NCBI GenBank assembly: GCA_045613585.1
Contig: JAZLBG010000130.1
Coordinates: 1-19,470, forward strand
Reading direction: 5' to 3'
Length of the DNA: 19,470 bases
DNA from: Fimenecus sp045613585
GTDB taxonomy: Bacteria; Bacillota; Clostridia; Oscillospirales; Acutalibacteraceae
Positions 6,925 through 14,604 of this stretch are shown piece after piece (the first letter of the stretch is position 1; each line of letters opens with the position of its first letter). The translations under genes and the position numbers were made by a program. Below the pieces are notes generated by a model. It was not told where the DNA came from, searched no databases, and was given only the letters and a program-made list of their open reading frames with translations.

Positions 6925-7161
6925 ATGACAGTTTATAAAGTAGTTCATAAGTACAAATTACAAAAGCATACTGAATACAAAAATATCGGTATATACGGTT
7001 CCTATGAGTTAGCTGAAAATACTGTAGAAGAATTAAAGACTAAGCAGGGTTTCTGCAACACTCAAAACGGGTTCAAAATTCAAAAGACTTTTAGACTTTT
7101 CAAACCAAAACTTATAAATAAAACTTTCTGGGATGACGGATTTGTTACATACGTCGATTAA
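6925..7161 (+). CDS. Small uncharacterised protein, DUF7336-like
   Basis: A 78-residue soluble protein with a strong ribosome binding site (AAGGAG at 6911-6916) and a TAA stop. Visible pattern: an N-terminal strand VYKVVHKY, then IGIYGSYELAENTVEELKTK with a helix, then GFKIQKTF and a C-terminal WDDGFVTY. That order (IGIYSS..A...I..LK..PGF.....F.I......W..GF.T) resembles small proteins grouped as DUF7336; this is recalled by eye, and no function is established. Such proteins often occur as solitary accessory genes, sometimes near immunity-type genes. It follows the IVP-like gene by 12 bases and so is probably co-transcribed with it. No membrane segment or signal peptide is seen. Confidence 0.7.
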   Translation: MTVYKVVHKYKLQKHTEYKNIGIYGSYELAENTVEELKTKQGFCNTQNGFKIQKTFRLFKPKLINKTFWDDGFVTYVD

Positions 7162-7196
7162 TAACTATAAATAGTTTAATTGAAAGGAAATAGATT

Positions 7197-7598
7197 ATGG
7201 GACTTTTTAATATTTTCAAGAAAAAAGAGCCACTTACAGAAGAACAGATAAAATTAGATTTTCTTTGGAATCAATGGCGTCAGGAACAAGTGCCGGCACC
7301 ATATAGTACACTTATGACATACTACACAGAAATAACAACAGGTACTCATATTTCATTTTTCTTAAATATCGCTTTTTACGGCAAAGTAGATAAAGCAGTT
7401 GAAAAAATTGGCGAAATTTTACCACCAATTCTTAAAGAAAATCTTGAAACTGCATATTCGCATTATCTTGTACTTATTAACGAAGAAAACGATGAAACCG
7501 AAAGCAAAATCCGAGAGTGCGATGCAGTTTTTGATGAAAATAAAAACTTAATAACTGATATTCTTCAAGAATACGCAAACACTTTGGAGGTGTATTGA
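7197..7598 (+). CDS. Uncharacterised protein, possibly DMP19/DUF4375-like
   Basis: A 133-residue acidic protein starting at ATG 7197 behind AAAGGAAA. It opens with a short amphipathic or basic stretch (GLFNIFKKKE). The body LTYYTEITTGTHISFFLN, then a helix with AVEKIGEILPPILKENLETAY, loosely resembles the DUF4375/DMP19 pattern, in which an E-I-N-G-G-x-x-Q-x-F-x-N segment is followed by an A-x-x-L-x-x-I-G helix. Here the GG and Q are not conserved, so the assignment is tentative. It ends with TGA two bases before the ATG of the beta-galactosidase, whose ribosome binding site GGAGGT (7586-7591) lies within its last codons, so translation of the two is probably coupled. The short AACTAT/ATAGTT palindrome at 7164-7177 lies just upstream. 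Confidence 0.65.
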   Translation: MGLFNIFKKKEPLTEEQIKLDFLWNQWRQEQVPAPYSTLMTYYTEITTGTHISFFLNIAFYGKVDKAVEKIGEILPPILKENLETAYSHYLVLINEENDETESKIRECDAVFDENKNLITDILQEYANTLEVY

Positions 7599-7599
7599 T

Positions 7600-9408
7600 A
7601 TGTTTGAAATTAAAAACAAAGAATTTTATATGAATGGTGAGCCTATTAAAATTTATTCAGGTGCTATGCACTATTTCCGTACATTACCTGAATATTGGGA
7701 AGACCGTCTTACAAAACTTAAGTTGGCAGGATTCAACACAGTTGAAACATATACTTGTTGGAATCTTCACGAGCCAAAACCCGGCGAATTCAATTTTGAA
7801 GGAATGCTTGATATTGAGCGTTTCGTAAAAACCGCACAGAAAGTTGGTCTTTATTGTATTGTAAGACCTGGTCCATATATTTGTGCTGAATGGGATTTCG
7901 GTGGACTTCCTGCATGGTTACTTAAAGATAAAAATATGCAAATTCGTTGCATGTATCCTGATTTTCTTACTTGCATTGAGCGTTACTATAAAGAATTGCT
8001 TGGCAGATTAAAACCATTGTTAATGACTAATGGTGGTAACATCATTATGATGCAGGTTGAAAACGAATACGGCTCTTATGGTAATGACAAAGAATATCTT
8101 AAGTTTGTTGAAGATTTAACTCGTGATTGTGGAATTGATGTTCCTCTTTTCACATCTGATGGTAGTTGGAAAAATATGCTTTCAGGTGGTTCATTACCAC
8201 ACATTTATAAAGTTCTCAACTTTGGCTCACGCGCTAAAACTGCTTTCAATGTTTTTAAGGATTTCCCTAATGATGGTCCTAATATGTGCGGTGAATTCTG
8301 GTGCGGATGGTTTGACCACTGGTGAGATAAGCATCACACAAGAGAGCCACAATCAGTTGTTAAAGAAGTTCAGGAATTTTTAGATTGTGGTGCAAGTTTT
8401 AACTTCTATATGTTCCACGGTGGCACAAACTTTGGTTTCAATGCAGGTGCAAACCATAATCCTGGCAGTGCTTATGAGCCAACAATTACAAGTTATGACT
8501 ACTGTGCACTTCTTAACGAATATGGCGATTATACTCCTGCTTACCATGCAATCCGTGAGCTTTTACATAAGCACCAAGGATTAGAAATGCAAGAGTTACC
8601 ACCATCACCACAGCTTCAATCTATCGGTACAGTAGCTCTTACTGAAAGTGCAAGCCTTTTTGAAAATCTTGATGTTATCGGTGAAAAGCATAGAGTAGCA
8701 GTGCCTGAAAGTATGGAGTTTTTCGGTCAGAACTTTGGTATGATTTACTATGAAACAGTAATCAAAGGCCACTATGACCCAATTCCATTAATGATTAGAA
8801 ATGTTCATGACTTCGGTTTTGTTTATATTGATGATAAATATAAGAAGTTTATTGACCGCACAACATATACAAAGCCTGTTCAATTCTCAATTGGCTCTAT
8901 TTTCAAGAAATTTACAAAGAGTGCACAAGATACAGAAGTTGTTATGGCTGGTGCCGTTGACGGAGAAAAGAAAATTGGTCTTCTTGTTGACACTATGGGA
9001 CGTGTTAACTACGGTGAAAATATGATTGACCGCAAAGGTTTCTCTGACATTTATATTGCAAATCAGCGTCAGATGGGATATGATGTTTGGACTTTACCAC
9101 TTGATAATCTCGAAAAACTTACATACAAGCCATTAGAAAACTTTAATAAAGATAAAGGTGCTATGTTCTATAAAGGCACATTCAAGGCAGACTCAAAGGC
9201 AGATTGCTTTGTTCACCTTGATAATTTCGATAAGGGTTATGTATGGGTTAACGGCTTTAACCTTGGCAGATATTGGAAGGTTGGTCCACAGAAATCACTT
9301 TATCTTCCTGGTTGTCTTCTTAAAGAAGAAAATGAAATTGTTGTTCTTGAAACAATGGGTATGAAAAAACCAGAAATCTCAATTACAAATAAACATAATT
9401 TAGGGTAA
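7600..9408 (+). pseudogene. GH35 beta-galactosidase interrupted by one in-frame TGA
   Basis: A glycoside hydrolase family 35 enzyme that would remove terminal beta-galactosyl residues. There is no signal peptide, so it would be cytoplasmic. The first 241 codons are an intact start of the family: NTVETYTCWNLHEP, GLYCIVRPGPYICAEWDFGG, acid/base E156 in VENEYGSYG and nucleophile E232 in CGEFWCGW. Codon 242 (8323-8325) is TGA. Translation then resumes in the same frame without any shift (DKHHTREPQ, then NFYMFHGGTNFGF) and runs to a TAA at 9406, ending in the typical VWVNGFNLGRYW beta-sandwich. I recall the family as having Gly after DHW, so GGA to TGA would explain the break. Total length, about 602 codons, fits the family. 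The second half has no convincing start of its own. It is either a recent nonsense mutation, a sequencing error or a readthrough site; there is no other decay. Confidence 0.88.
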
Positions 9409-9410
9409 CA

Positions 9411-9439
9411 AAAAAACGGAGCAAACGCTCCGTTTTTTT
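9411..9439. terminator. Bidirectional Rho-independent terminator
   Basis: ACGGAGC (9416-9422) and GCTCCGT (9427-9433) pair around an AAAC loop, with an A run on the left and a T run on the right, so it works on either strand. It sits between the convergent GH35 and gmhA-like genes; the last base pairs of the latter lie within the T run. Confidence 0.93.
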
Positions 9440-10028
9440 ATTTATAAAATTCTTCTTCAACTTTTGCACACAGATAATGGTATATTGGCAAGTGGTATTC
9501 TTGGATTTTATAGGTTTCGGTAGATGGTGCACAAATTGTTACATCTGACATTTCTTTAAGAAGTCCACCGTTTTCACCTGTCAAGGTAATCACCTTTACG
9601 CCAAGCGCTTTTGCCACTTCAACCGCGTTTACAACATTTTTTGAGTTACCTGATGTTGAAATTGCAATCAACAAATCATCAGTCTTTGCGAGTCCGTAAA
9701 CTTGTTGTGCGAAAATCATATCTGCATCATTGTCGTTTGCGATTGCGGTCATAAGTGATGTTTGACTACAAAGAGAAATTGCAGGTAATGCACCTTGCAA
9801 TTTTTCTCTTAAATTTTGTGGTATTCTCTCGTCAGTAACTTTTCGTGGTAACTTGAAGCCCTTCATCAATTCACCAACAATATGGTCAGCGTCAGAAGCA
9901 CTGCCACCATTACCACAAACAAGAATTTTGCCATCATTTTTATAAGTATCAACCATAAGTGCAAGAGTTTTTTCAATATCTGTTGCACATACATTTAGTT
10001 TTGGGTATCTTTCTAATAATTCTTTCAT
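9438..10028 (-). CDS. gmhA: SIS-domain sugar isomerase, GmhA (sedoheptulose 7-phosphate isomerase) type
   Basis: A 196-residue phosphosugar isomerase domain protein. GmhA converts sedoheptulose 7-phosphate to D-glycero-D-manno-heptose 7-phosphate, the first step of nucleotide-activated heptose synthesis. Family marks are CGNGGSASDADHIVGEL, the second phosphate loop STSGNSKNV, TGENGG, and a C-terminal EYHLPIYH with the catalytic-type His. The frame is open to a GTG at 10037, but ATG 10028 is preferred because GGTGAG, in the last codons of the upstream HAD gene, stands five bases before it. It is the last gene of the minus-strand block, ended by the terminator at 9411-9439. The HAD hydrolase immediately upstream could be the matching phosphatase, but no heptose kinase or nucleotidyltransferase is in the window, so the heptose role is inference; other SIS isomerases look similar. 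Confidence 0.82.
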   Translation of the reverse strand: MKELLERYPKLNVCATDIEKTLALMVDTYKNDGKILVCGNGGSASDADHIVGELMKGFKLPRKVTDERIPQNLREKLQGALPAISLCSQTSLMTAIANDNDADMIFAQQVYGLAKTDDLLIAISTSGNSKNVVNAVEVAKALGVKVITLTGENGGLLKEMSDVTICAPSTETYKIQEYHLPIYHYLCAKVEEEFYK

Positions 10029-10029
10029 A

Positions 10030-10956
10030 TTACTCACCCTTGAAAAGTTGCAAAAATTCTTTATCGCAAAAGTCTTTTATAATAATATCTGTACCAAGTT
10101 TTTTGTGTAATTCTCGTTGAAAATCGGCATTTAGGGGTAATCGACTTACAACAAAAGCACCCATCTGCACGCCTGCCTGAATTTCTGCTCTGCCATCACC
10201 GATTACAAGCACATTTTCACCTTTTACGTCTAACTCTTTTAAAAGTTTTTGCATAACCATATCTTTCGGCATTTTTTCAGTCCAAGTTGAGCCGATTAGA
10301 GCTTCAACAAGTTCATTTTTACCGATTTTATAACCAAGTGCTTCAACTTCCTCGTGCATTCCCATACCTTTTTCAACAACTGCACCGGTTACAAAATAGT
10401 TTTTTACACCGTTATCTTTTAAGAATTGCAAAAACTCCATTGAGCCTTTAATCCTGAATTTTTCAGGATTTTCTTTTGCTTTCTGAAGATTTTTATCTCT
10501 GCAAAATCCATTGAGTACTGCTTCATAAAGTTTGAAAAGTCGCGGAGTCTGCTGTTTTAACATTTCTGTCATTTCAGAAGTTTCTGGCAAATCGTCATAA
10601 TACTCAATACCGTTGTTAATGCGCTCGATAATCTGTGAATTTGTTTCATTATCACAATTGACTTTTATATTACCTTCTTGCACAGCCCTACGAATAGCCC
10701 ACTCCATTTGAGTAAGTGCCGAAAGCCCTGCTGACTCAATACAAAACTGGTCAGTTTCGGGCAGTTTCATTGTACCTGCAAGAGAAATAAGCCTTTGTTG
10801 ATTTTTTATACTATCAAAATCTTCAAGTAACCCATTTTTGATTACATCATAAAGGCAAATGCTCATTACAGGAGGCCAGTCTCTTATCAGAGAATGAGTG
10901 CCATCAATATCGTGAAAAGCATATTTAATTTTATATGTATCACGAATTGTAAGCAT
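10030..10956 (-). CDS. HAD-superfamily hydrolase (probable phosphatase)
   Basis: A 308-residue protein with all HAD motifs in order: FHDIDGTHS near the N terminus (D16 as nucleophile, D18 as general acid), a threonine in NYFVTGA, lysine in the MPKDM region, and VLVIGDGRAEIQAG for the metal-binding aspartate. A long helical insert between about residues 40 and 165 would be the cap domain. It is larger than GmhB heptose-bisphosphate phosphatases (about 190 residues) and not clearly one of them. The start ATG 10956 has a strong AGGAG seven bases upstream. Its stop TAA lies one base from the gmhA-like ATG and its final codons carry that gene's ribosome binding site, so the two are translated together and may act on the same sugar phosphate. 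Substrate unknown. Confidence 0.85.
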   Translation of the reverse strand: MLTIRDTYKIKYAFHDIDGTHSLIRDWPPVMSICLYDVIKNGLLEDFDSIKNQQRLISLAGTMKLPETDQFCIESAGLSALTQMEWAIRRAVQEGNIKVNCDNETNSQIIERINNGIEYYDDLPETSEMTEMLKQQTPRLFKLYEAVLNGFCRDKNLQKAKENPEKFRIKGSMEFLQFLKDNGVKNYFVTGAVVEKGMGMHEEVEALGYKIGKNELVEALIGSTWTEKMPKDMVMQKLLKELDVKGENVLVIGDGRAEIQAGVQMGAFVVSRLPLNADFQRELHKKLGTDIIIKDFCDKEFLQLFKGE

Positions 10957-10965
10957 AATAACTCC

Positions 10966-11454
10966 TTATTTTTTAGGGCCTGGTCTATGTTTTGCAGTGT
11001 ATTCAAGAGTGTTGATTTTAATCACAGTTACAATAGTTGTCATTTTATCTTCAAACTCGAAATCTTTGCCCGTTTGTGTTTTCATAAGAGTTGATAAAGC
11101 AAGTTTTTTCTCTTCAACATCTTCTACGATTTCTGCAACACCTCTGCCCATAACAGAAGCATATGTAATACCATATTTACAAGCAACATCACCCTCAAAT
11201 GGCACAATGTCGCAATCTAATTCGAAGAAAACTTTTGGATTTGCACGGATTAAATCAAGTTTTCTACCACGATTTGCACCATGAAGATAAATTGTAAGTT
11301 TTCCGTCTTCCATAATATAGCCATAATTCATTGGCACAACATAAGGCTCATCACCATCAACAAGTCCTAAATGTAAAACTTTTGATTTGTCAAGAATGTT
11401 AATAATTTCTTGTATATCAGTAACCTGACGCTCGCGTCTTGTCATTCCGTTCAT
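10966..11454 (-). CDS. NimA-like pyridoxamine 5'-phosphate oxidase family flavoprotein
   Basis: A 162-residue split-barrel FMN-binding protein (PF12900 type). Its opening TRRERQVTDIQEIINILDKS, then HLGLVDGDEPYVVPMNYGY, IYLHGANRGRKLDLI, FELDCD and YASVMGRG is the standard sequence of the Clostridia and Bacteroides NimA-like family. Characterised Nim proteins reduce nitroimidazoles, but most members have no proven substrate, so resistance should not be inferred. The reading frame extends to a GTG at 11463. ATG 11454 is chosen because AAGGTGA, in the last codons of the upstream phosphatase-like gene, is at normal distance. It overlaps nothing and is followed nine bases later by the HAD gene start. 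Likely cytoplasmic; no signal peptide is visible. Confidence 0.88.
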   Translation of the reverse strand: MNGMTRRERQVTDIQEIINILDKSKVLHLGLVDGDEPYVVPMNYGYIMEDGKLTIYLHGANRGRKLDLIRANPKVFFELDCDIVPFEGDVACKYGITYASVMGRGVAEIVEDVEEKKLALSTLMKTQTGKDFEFEDKMTTIVTVIKINTLEYTAKHRPGPKK

Positions 11455-11455
11455 T

Positions 11456-12889
11456 TTATTCACCTTTTAAAATAGCAAACAATAATTCAAGATAACCTAA
11501 AAGCATTTTTGCAGTTTGAGAAGTAACTGACTCTGCATTTTGTTCTAATGTTGAAATCACGTCTGTTGGCAACTTAACATAATCTTCATTAACTGTTTCT
11601 CTCTCAGTTTTCTTTATAGCATAAGAGTCAATAAGTGTTTTTTCGCCTGTTTCGTCATTAACCATATATGCTTTATAAACAAAATGATTACTATCAAGAC
11701 TTACAGTGGCAAATACGCCACCTTCTTTTGTATCTCTTGCAATAGCAGAATTCTGAAGAATTGGTGAAATTGCATTTTCATTTACATCATAACGCTTTGT
11801 GCCTGCTGTTGATGGTAAAATATGAGTTGTGCCATCAGGATTTAAAGCAAATGTTGTTCTTTCACCATTCCAATATTCTGTTACAGTTTCTGCAGTTTGA
11901 ACTTCTTCACCCTTAACAGGCTCTGTTCTTAAATACATATGGTCATGTCCTGCAAAAACAACATCAATTCCCAATTCGTCAATAATTGGTAAAAGGTGAT
12001 TTCTCATAACAAGTGTATCAGGTTTATTAATGTTTTTACCTGCAGAATAAAGTGCACGGTGCATAAGAACAATTTTCCACTGTGCATCTGATGAATTCAT
12101 ATCATTTTTAAGCCAGTTAATTTGTGAAGCAGACATTGGATACATATCGTTTGTATTGAGAACTGCAAAGTGTGCATCGCCCCAATCAAAAGAATAATAA
12201 CAACCTGTTACTGTCATACTGTCTTCTGCAGCACCAATGTTAAACATATTATTAAATTTAAACCATTGTAAATTGCCTTCGTGATTACCTGCAACAGGTA
12301 CAAGAGTTGTTTTCATATTCATAAAGGCAAAATTATTGAAATAACTATCCCACTCTTCATTAGTGCAATCATTTACAAAGTCACCTAAATTAATTGCAAA
12401 TTCATAATTTGGCATTGTTTTAACAGCTGACTTTAATACATTAGCTGCTTTTTGGAAATTTTCATCATTACTTGCCTGAACGTCAGCATAAACAATAAAG
12501 TTTGCGTTGTCTTTTGTTGTGCTTGGAGTAGTAAAATAGCCTGTTTCACTCCATACTCCTGTTTGACTGTCACCAACACGATACTGATACATTGTGTTTG
12601 GTTTAAGATTATCAACTGTTACCTTATGTACATATTTGTCCATTGATTTGTTACTTGTTCCGCTGACAATCTCTGCCTTTGACAAACTAGCAAAAATTGA
12701 TGCTACTTGCACATCACTACCAGCTTTTTCATCTGTATACCAGCAAAAGCCTCTTGATGTAGTAGCGTCCCCATTAATTGTAACGCTTACTCTTGATACT
12801 TCACCTGTTGTTGTAGCACTTGCAACAATTGGCAAGGTCATACATAAAACAAGAAGTAATGATACAATTTTCACAATAGTTTTTTTCAT
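11456..12889 (-). CDS. Secreted purple acid phosphatase-like metallophosphoesterase
   Basis: A 477-residue exported protein. The signal peptide has a KK start, a hydrophobic core (IVSLLLVLCMTLPIV) and an ASA site at about residues 23-25. A fibronectin-like N-terminal domain typical of purple acid phosphatases (about 30-120) precedes a calcineurin-like catalytic domain with the five metal motifs visible: NFIVYADVQ, NLGDFVND, VAGNHEG, VLMHRALY and FAGHDHMYLR. These supply ligands for a di-metal centre and support phosphomonoester or nucleotide hydrolysis outside the cell. The C terminus is hydrophobic (MLLGYLELLFAILKGE) but has no LPXTG motif, so surface anchoring is uncertain. The start ATG 12889 has GAGGGA upstream. 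It ends KGE-TAA, with the GGT GAA codons doubling as the ribosome binding site of the next gene. Specific substrate unknown. Confidence 0.9.
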   Translation of the reverse strand: MKKTIVKIVSLLLVLCMTLPIVASATTTGEVSRVSVTINGDATTSRGFCWYTDEKAGSDVQVASIFASLSKAEIVSGTSNKSMDKYVHKVTVDNLKPNTMYQYRVGDSQTGVWSETGYFTTPSTTKDNANFIVYADVQASNDENFQKAANVLKSAVKTMPNYEFAINLGDFVNDCTNEEWDSYFNNFAFMNMKTTLVPVAGNHEGNLQWFKFNNMFNIGAAEDSMTVTGCYYSFDWGDAHFAVLNTNDMYPMSASQINWLKNDMNSSDAQWKIVLMHRALYSAGKNINKPDTLVMRNHLLPIIDELGIDVVFAGHDHMYLRTEPVKGEEVQTAETVTEYWNGERTTFALNPDGTTHILPSTAGTKRYDVNENAISPILQNSAIARDTKEGGVFATVSLDSNHFVYKAYMVNDETGEKTLIDSYAIKKTERETVNEDYVKLPTDVISTLEQNAESVTSQTAKMLLGYLELLFAILKGE

Positions 12890-12913
12890 AATAATCCCTC
12901 TTTTTATTTATAG

Positions 12914-12930
12914 GTCGGATTTCTTCCGAC
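12914..12930. other. Small hairpin between methyltransferase and phosphatase genes
   Basis: GTCGGA and TCCGAC pair around a five-base loop, inside the 59-base gap between the minus-strand methyltransferase stop and the phosphatase start. There is no T run on either strand, so it is not a normal terminator. It could be an operator or an mRNA stability element; the gap otherwise shows only the phosphatase ribosome binding site. Confidence 0.5.
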
Positions 12931-12948
12931 ATTATTGATGTGTATAGT

Positions 12949-14118
12949 TTATGCTTTTGGCAATTCATTGTGTCGTGTAAGTAGCACGACGCATTCAACA
13001 TGGTCTGTGTGTGGAAACATATCTACTGGTTGAATTTTTCTTACTTTATACCCGTTTTTACTTAAATACATTAAATCTCTTGCAAGAGTTTCTGGGTTGC
13101 AACTTACATAAACCACTTTTTGTGGATTAAGTTTTACAAGTGATGATAAAAATGGAATATCACTACCAGCCCTTGCAGGGTCCATAATAACTGCATCAAT
13201 TTTTTCGTTGCTGTTTGCTAAATCAACCATAAAATTGCCTGCATCTGCAGTAAAGAATTTTACATTTTCAATGCCATTAAGTTTGGCGTTTTCTTTAGCA
13301 TCTTTTACAGCATCTTTGTTGATTTCAACACCTAGAACGCTCTTTACATTTTTACTTGCAATAAGCCCGATTGTGCCTGTGCCACAATAAGCGTCAATAA
13401 TACGCTCATCACCTTTGAAGTCGGCATATTCAAGAGCTTTATTGTATAAAACTTCAGTTTGCACAGGGTTAATCTGATAAAAGGCCTTTGGTGAAATCCG
13501 GAATTTAAGTCCACAAAGTTCTTCTGTGATTTTTCCATCACCATAAAGGATTTCACTTTTATCACCTAATACCATACTTGTAAATTTGTTGTTGATATTC
13601 TGCACAATAGTTGTGATTTCAGGGTGTCTACCCACAAGTGCATTGATAAATGAACGCTTTGATGGGAATTGTGGCGTTGCAGTAACTAGCACTACCATAA
13701 CTTCACCGCTACGAAAAGCAGTTTTAACTAAAACGTGTCTTAAAAAACCTTGGCGAGTATTTTCGTCATAAGGTTTCATTTTGAAACTTTTAAGAAGCTT
13801 TTTTACTGTATTTGCAATTTCATCAGCTTTGGGGTCAGTGAGCATACAACTTTCAATATCAACAATTTTGTGAGTTGACGATTGATAAACACCTGCAATT
13901 ATCTGATTATTTCTACCACGACCAAAAGCATATTGTGCTTTATTGCGATAATTATATGGATTTTCCATACCAATAATTTCTTGCACGTGACAGAATTTGC
14001 CTAAAAGTTTAATGGTTTTAACTTGTTTATGTCTTAACTGTTCTTCATAAGACAGGTTTAATAACTGACACCCACCACATTTTTTAGCGTGAGGGCAAAT
14101 TTGTTTTGATTTATTCAT
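12949..14118 (-). CDS. Second RlmD/RlmC-like (uracil-5)-methyltransferase, without TRAM domain
   Basis: A 389-residue paralogue of the rlmD product at 5041-6405. It lacks the TRAM domain and begins almost directly with the iron-sulphur cysteines: C8, C14 and C17, with C91 as the fourth. SAM loop IDAYCGTGTIGL, DPARAG in place of DPPRKGC, catalytic Cys in VYVSCN and the base Glu in HVECVVL are present, so it should be active. TRAM-less enzymes include E. coli RlmC (target U747), so a division of labour with RlmD is plausible but not provable here. ATG 14118 is chosen over an upstream TTG at 14124; AGGTTGA lies just before it. It begins 3 bases after the TGA of the small upstream gene. Its last seven residues, HNELPKA, are identical to those of the other enzyme. 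The stop is TAA. Confidence 0.9.
   Translation of the reverse strand: MNKSKQICPHAKKCGGCQLLNLSYEEQLRHKQVKTIKLLGKFCHVQEIIGMENPYNYRNKAQYAFGRGRNNQIIAGVYQSSTHKIVDIESCMLTDPKADEIANTVKKLLKSFKMKPYDENTRQGFLRHVLVKTAFRSGEVMVVLVTATPQFPSKRSFINALVGRHPEITTIVQNINNKFTSMVLGDKSEILYGDGKITEELCGLKFRISPKAFYQINPVQTEVLYNKALEYADFKGDERIIDAYCGTGTIGLIASKNVKSVLGVEINKDAVKDAKENAKLNGIENVKFFTADAGNFMVDLANSNEKIDAVIMDPARAGSDIPFLSSLVKLNPQKVVYVSCNPETLARDLMYLSKNGYKVRKIQPVDMFPHTDHVECVVLLTRHNELPKA
12952..12993 (-). repeat. Second copy of the rlmD-end repeat seed (no array)
   Basis: Read on the minus strand, the coding end of the second methyltransferase has a hairpin CGTCGTG-loop-CACGAC (12972-12990 plus flanking pairs to 12969 and 12993) followed by ACAATGAATTGCCAAAAGC. 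This matches the start of the array at 6361-6401 in layout: hairpin, then ATGAATTGCC, then the stop. The hairpin arms differ (GTCGTG here, GTCGTTTT there), yet both can pair. No further units follow the stop. Confidence 0.7.
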
Positions 14119-14120
14119 AA

Positions 14121-14438
14121 TCAACCTATTTTTCTTCCGTTTTTAATTTCAAACTTTCCAAAGAAAGGAACTTTTATATAACCTTTGAATGTAGTTTCAC
14201 TTGTGAATTCTACAAAAATCTGAACAGATACCTTGCCCATAATTTCAATATCAGCTTTACCACTTAATGTGTTGCCACTTTCAACAACGTCATAAACTGT
14301 AAAATTGGGGATGGTTTTTATGGACTCAGTTTCAACAGAGAATGCATATTCACCATTATTATCTTTAATTTCAACAATAGCACTACCACTAATCATTGAT
14401 GTTTCAATAGTACCTGTCCATTTGCCTAAACCAATCAT
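14121..14438 (-). CDS. Small hypothetical protein, probably all-beta
   Basis: A 105-residue protein I do not recognise. It starts at ATG 14438 with AAGGAA at normal distance and ends in TGA just before the second methyltransferase, so it leads that transcript. The sequence is a run of alternating short strands with glycine turns (GKWTGTIET, GSAIVEIKDNNGEYAFSVE, SGKADIEIMGKVSVQIFVEF, FKGYIKVPFFGKFEIKNG). It looks like a small beta-barrel or sandwich of the kind seen in lipid- or ligand-binding domains. No signal peptide, membrane segment or cysteine is present. It lies behind a clear promoter on its own strand (14470-14498). No function is inferred. Confidence 0.75.
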   Translation of the reverse strand: MIGLGKWTGTIETSMISGSAIVEIKDNNGEYAFSVETESIKTIPNFTVYDVVESGNTLSGKADIEIMGKVSVQIFVEFTSETTFKGYIKVPFFGKFEIKNGRKIG

Positions 14439-14469
14439 CTTTTAATTCCTTCCGCGTTTAATTAGTATG

Positions 14470-14498
14470 ATTTTAACATTTAGGAATACAAATGTAAA
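14470..14498 (-). promoter_or_regulatory. Sigma-A type promoter for the minus-strand operon
   Basis: On the minus strand TTTACA (complement of 14493-14498) and TAAAAT (complement of 14470-14475) are separated by exactly 17 bases. The start point would be near 14463, about 25 bases before ATG 14438. With the tight spacing downstream, it may drive several of the six genes down to 9438. Confidence 0.6.
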
Positions 14499-14539
14499 GT
14501 AAAACGATAAAATAATAAGCAAATAGCTGACACTTTCCG

Positions 14540-14568
14540 TTGACATTGTTAAAAAATAAGAGTAAAAT
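14540..14568 (+). promoter_or_regulatory. Near-consensus sigma-A promoter for the CapD-like gene
   Basis: TTGACA at 14540-14545 and TAAAAT at 14563-14568 with a 17-base spacer, about 36 bases before the TTG start at 14605. It is divergent from the minus-strand promoter at 14470-14498. The 166-base gap 14439-14604 holds these two promoters and no other recognisable site. Confidence 0.75.
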
Positions 14569-14604
14569 AATAATTTGAAAATAATGAGTATATGAGGTGT
14601 TTGT

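Noticed and set aside
8323..8325. TGA read as glycine throughout this genome (as in Gracilibacteria)
   Set aside because: TGA ends the first chrA subunit inside an ATGA overlap and also ends rlmD, the gene at 7197 and the gene at 14438, each at the family's or a plausible length. All other genes lack internal TGA.
8323..8360. Selenocysteine insertion at the GH35 TGA
   Set aside because: No convincing SECIS hairpin follows the codon, and the position in the family is recalled as glycine, not cysteine.
8410..9408. Second half of GH35 as an independent gene from ATG 8410
   Set aside because: There is no ribosome binding site, and conserved GH35 sequence already runs in frame between 8326 and 8409.
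12914..12930. Rho-independent terminator after the second methyltransferase gene
   Set aside because: The stem is only six pairs and no T run follows on the minus strand.
12594..12938. Plus-strand 114-residue ORF
   Set aside because: It is fully antisense to the secreted phosphatase gene, has no ribosome binding site, and its composition is that of a shadow frame.
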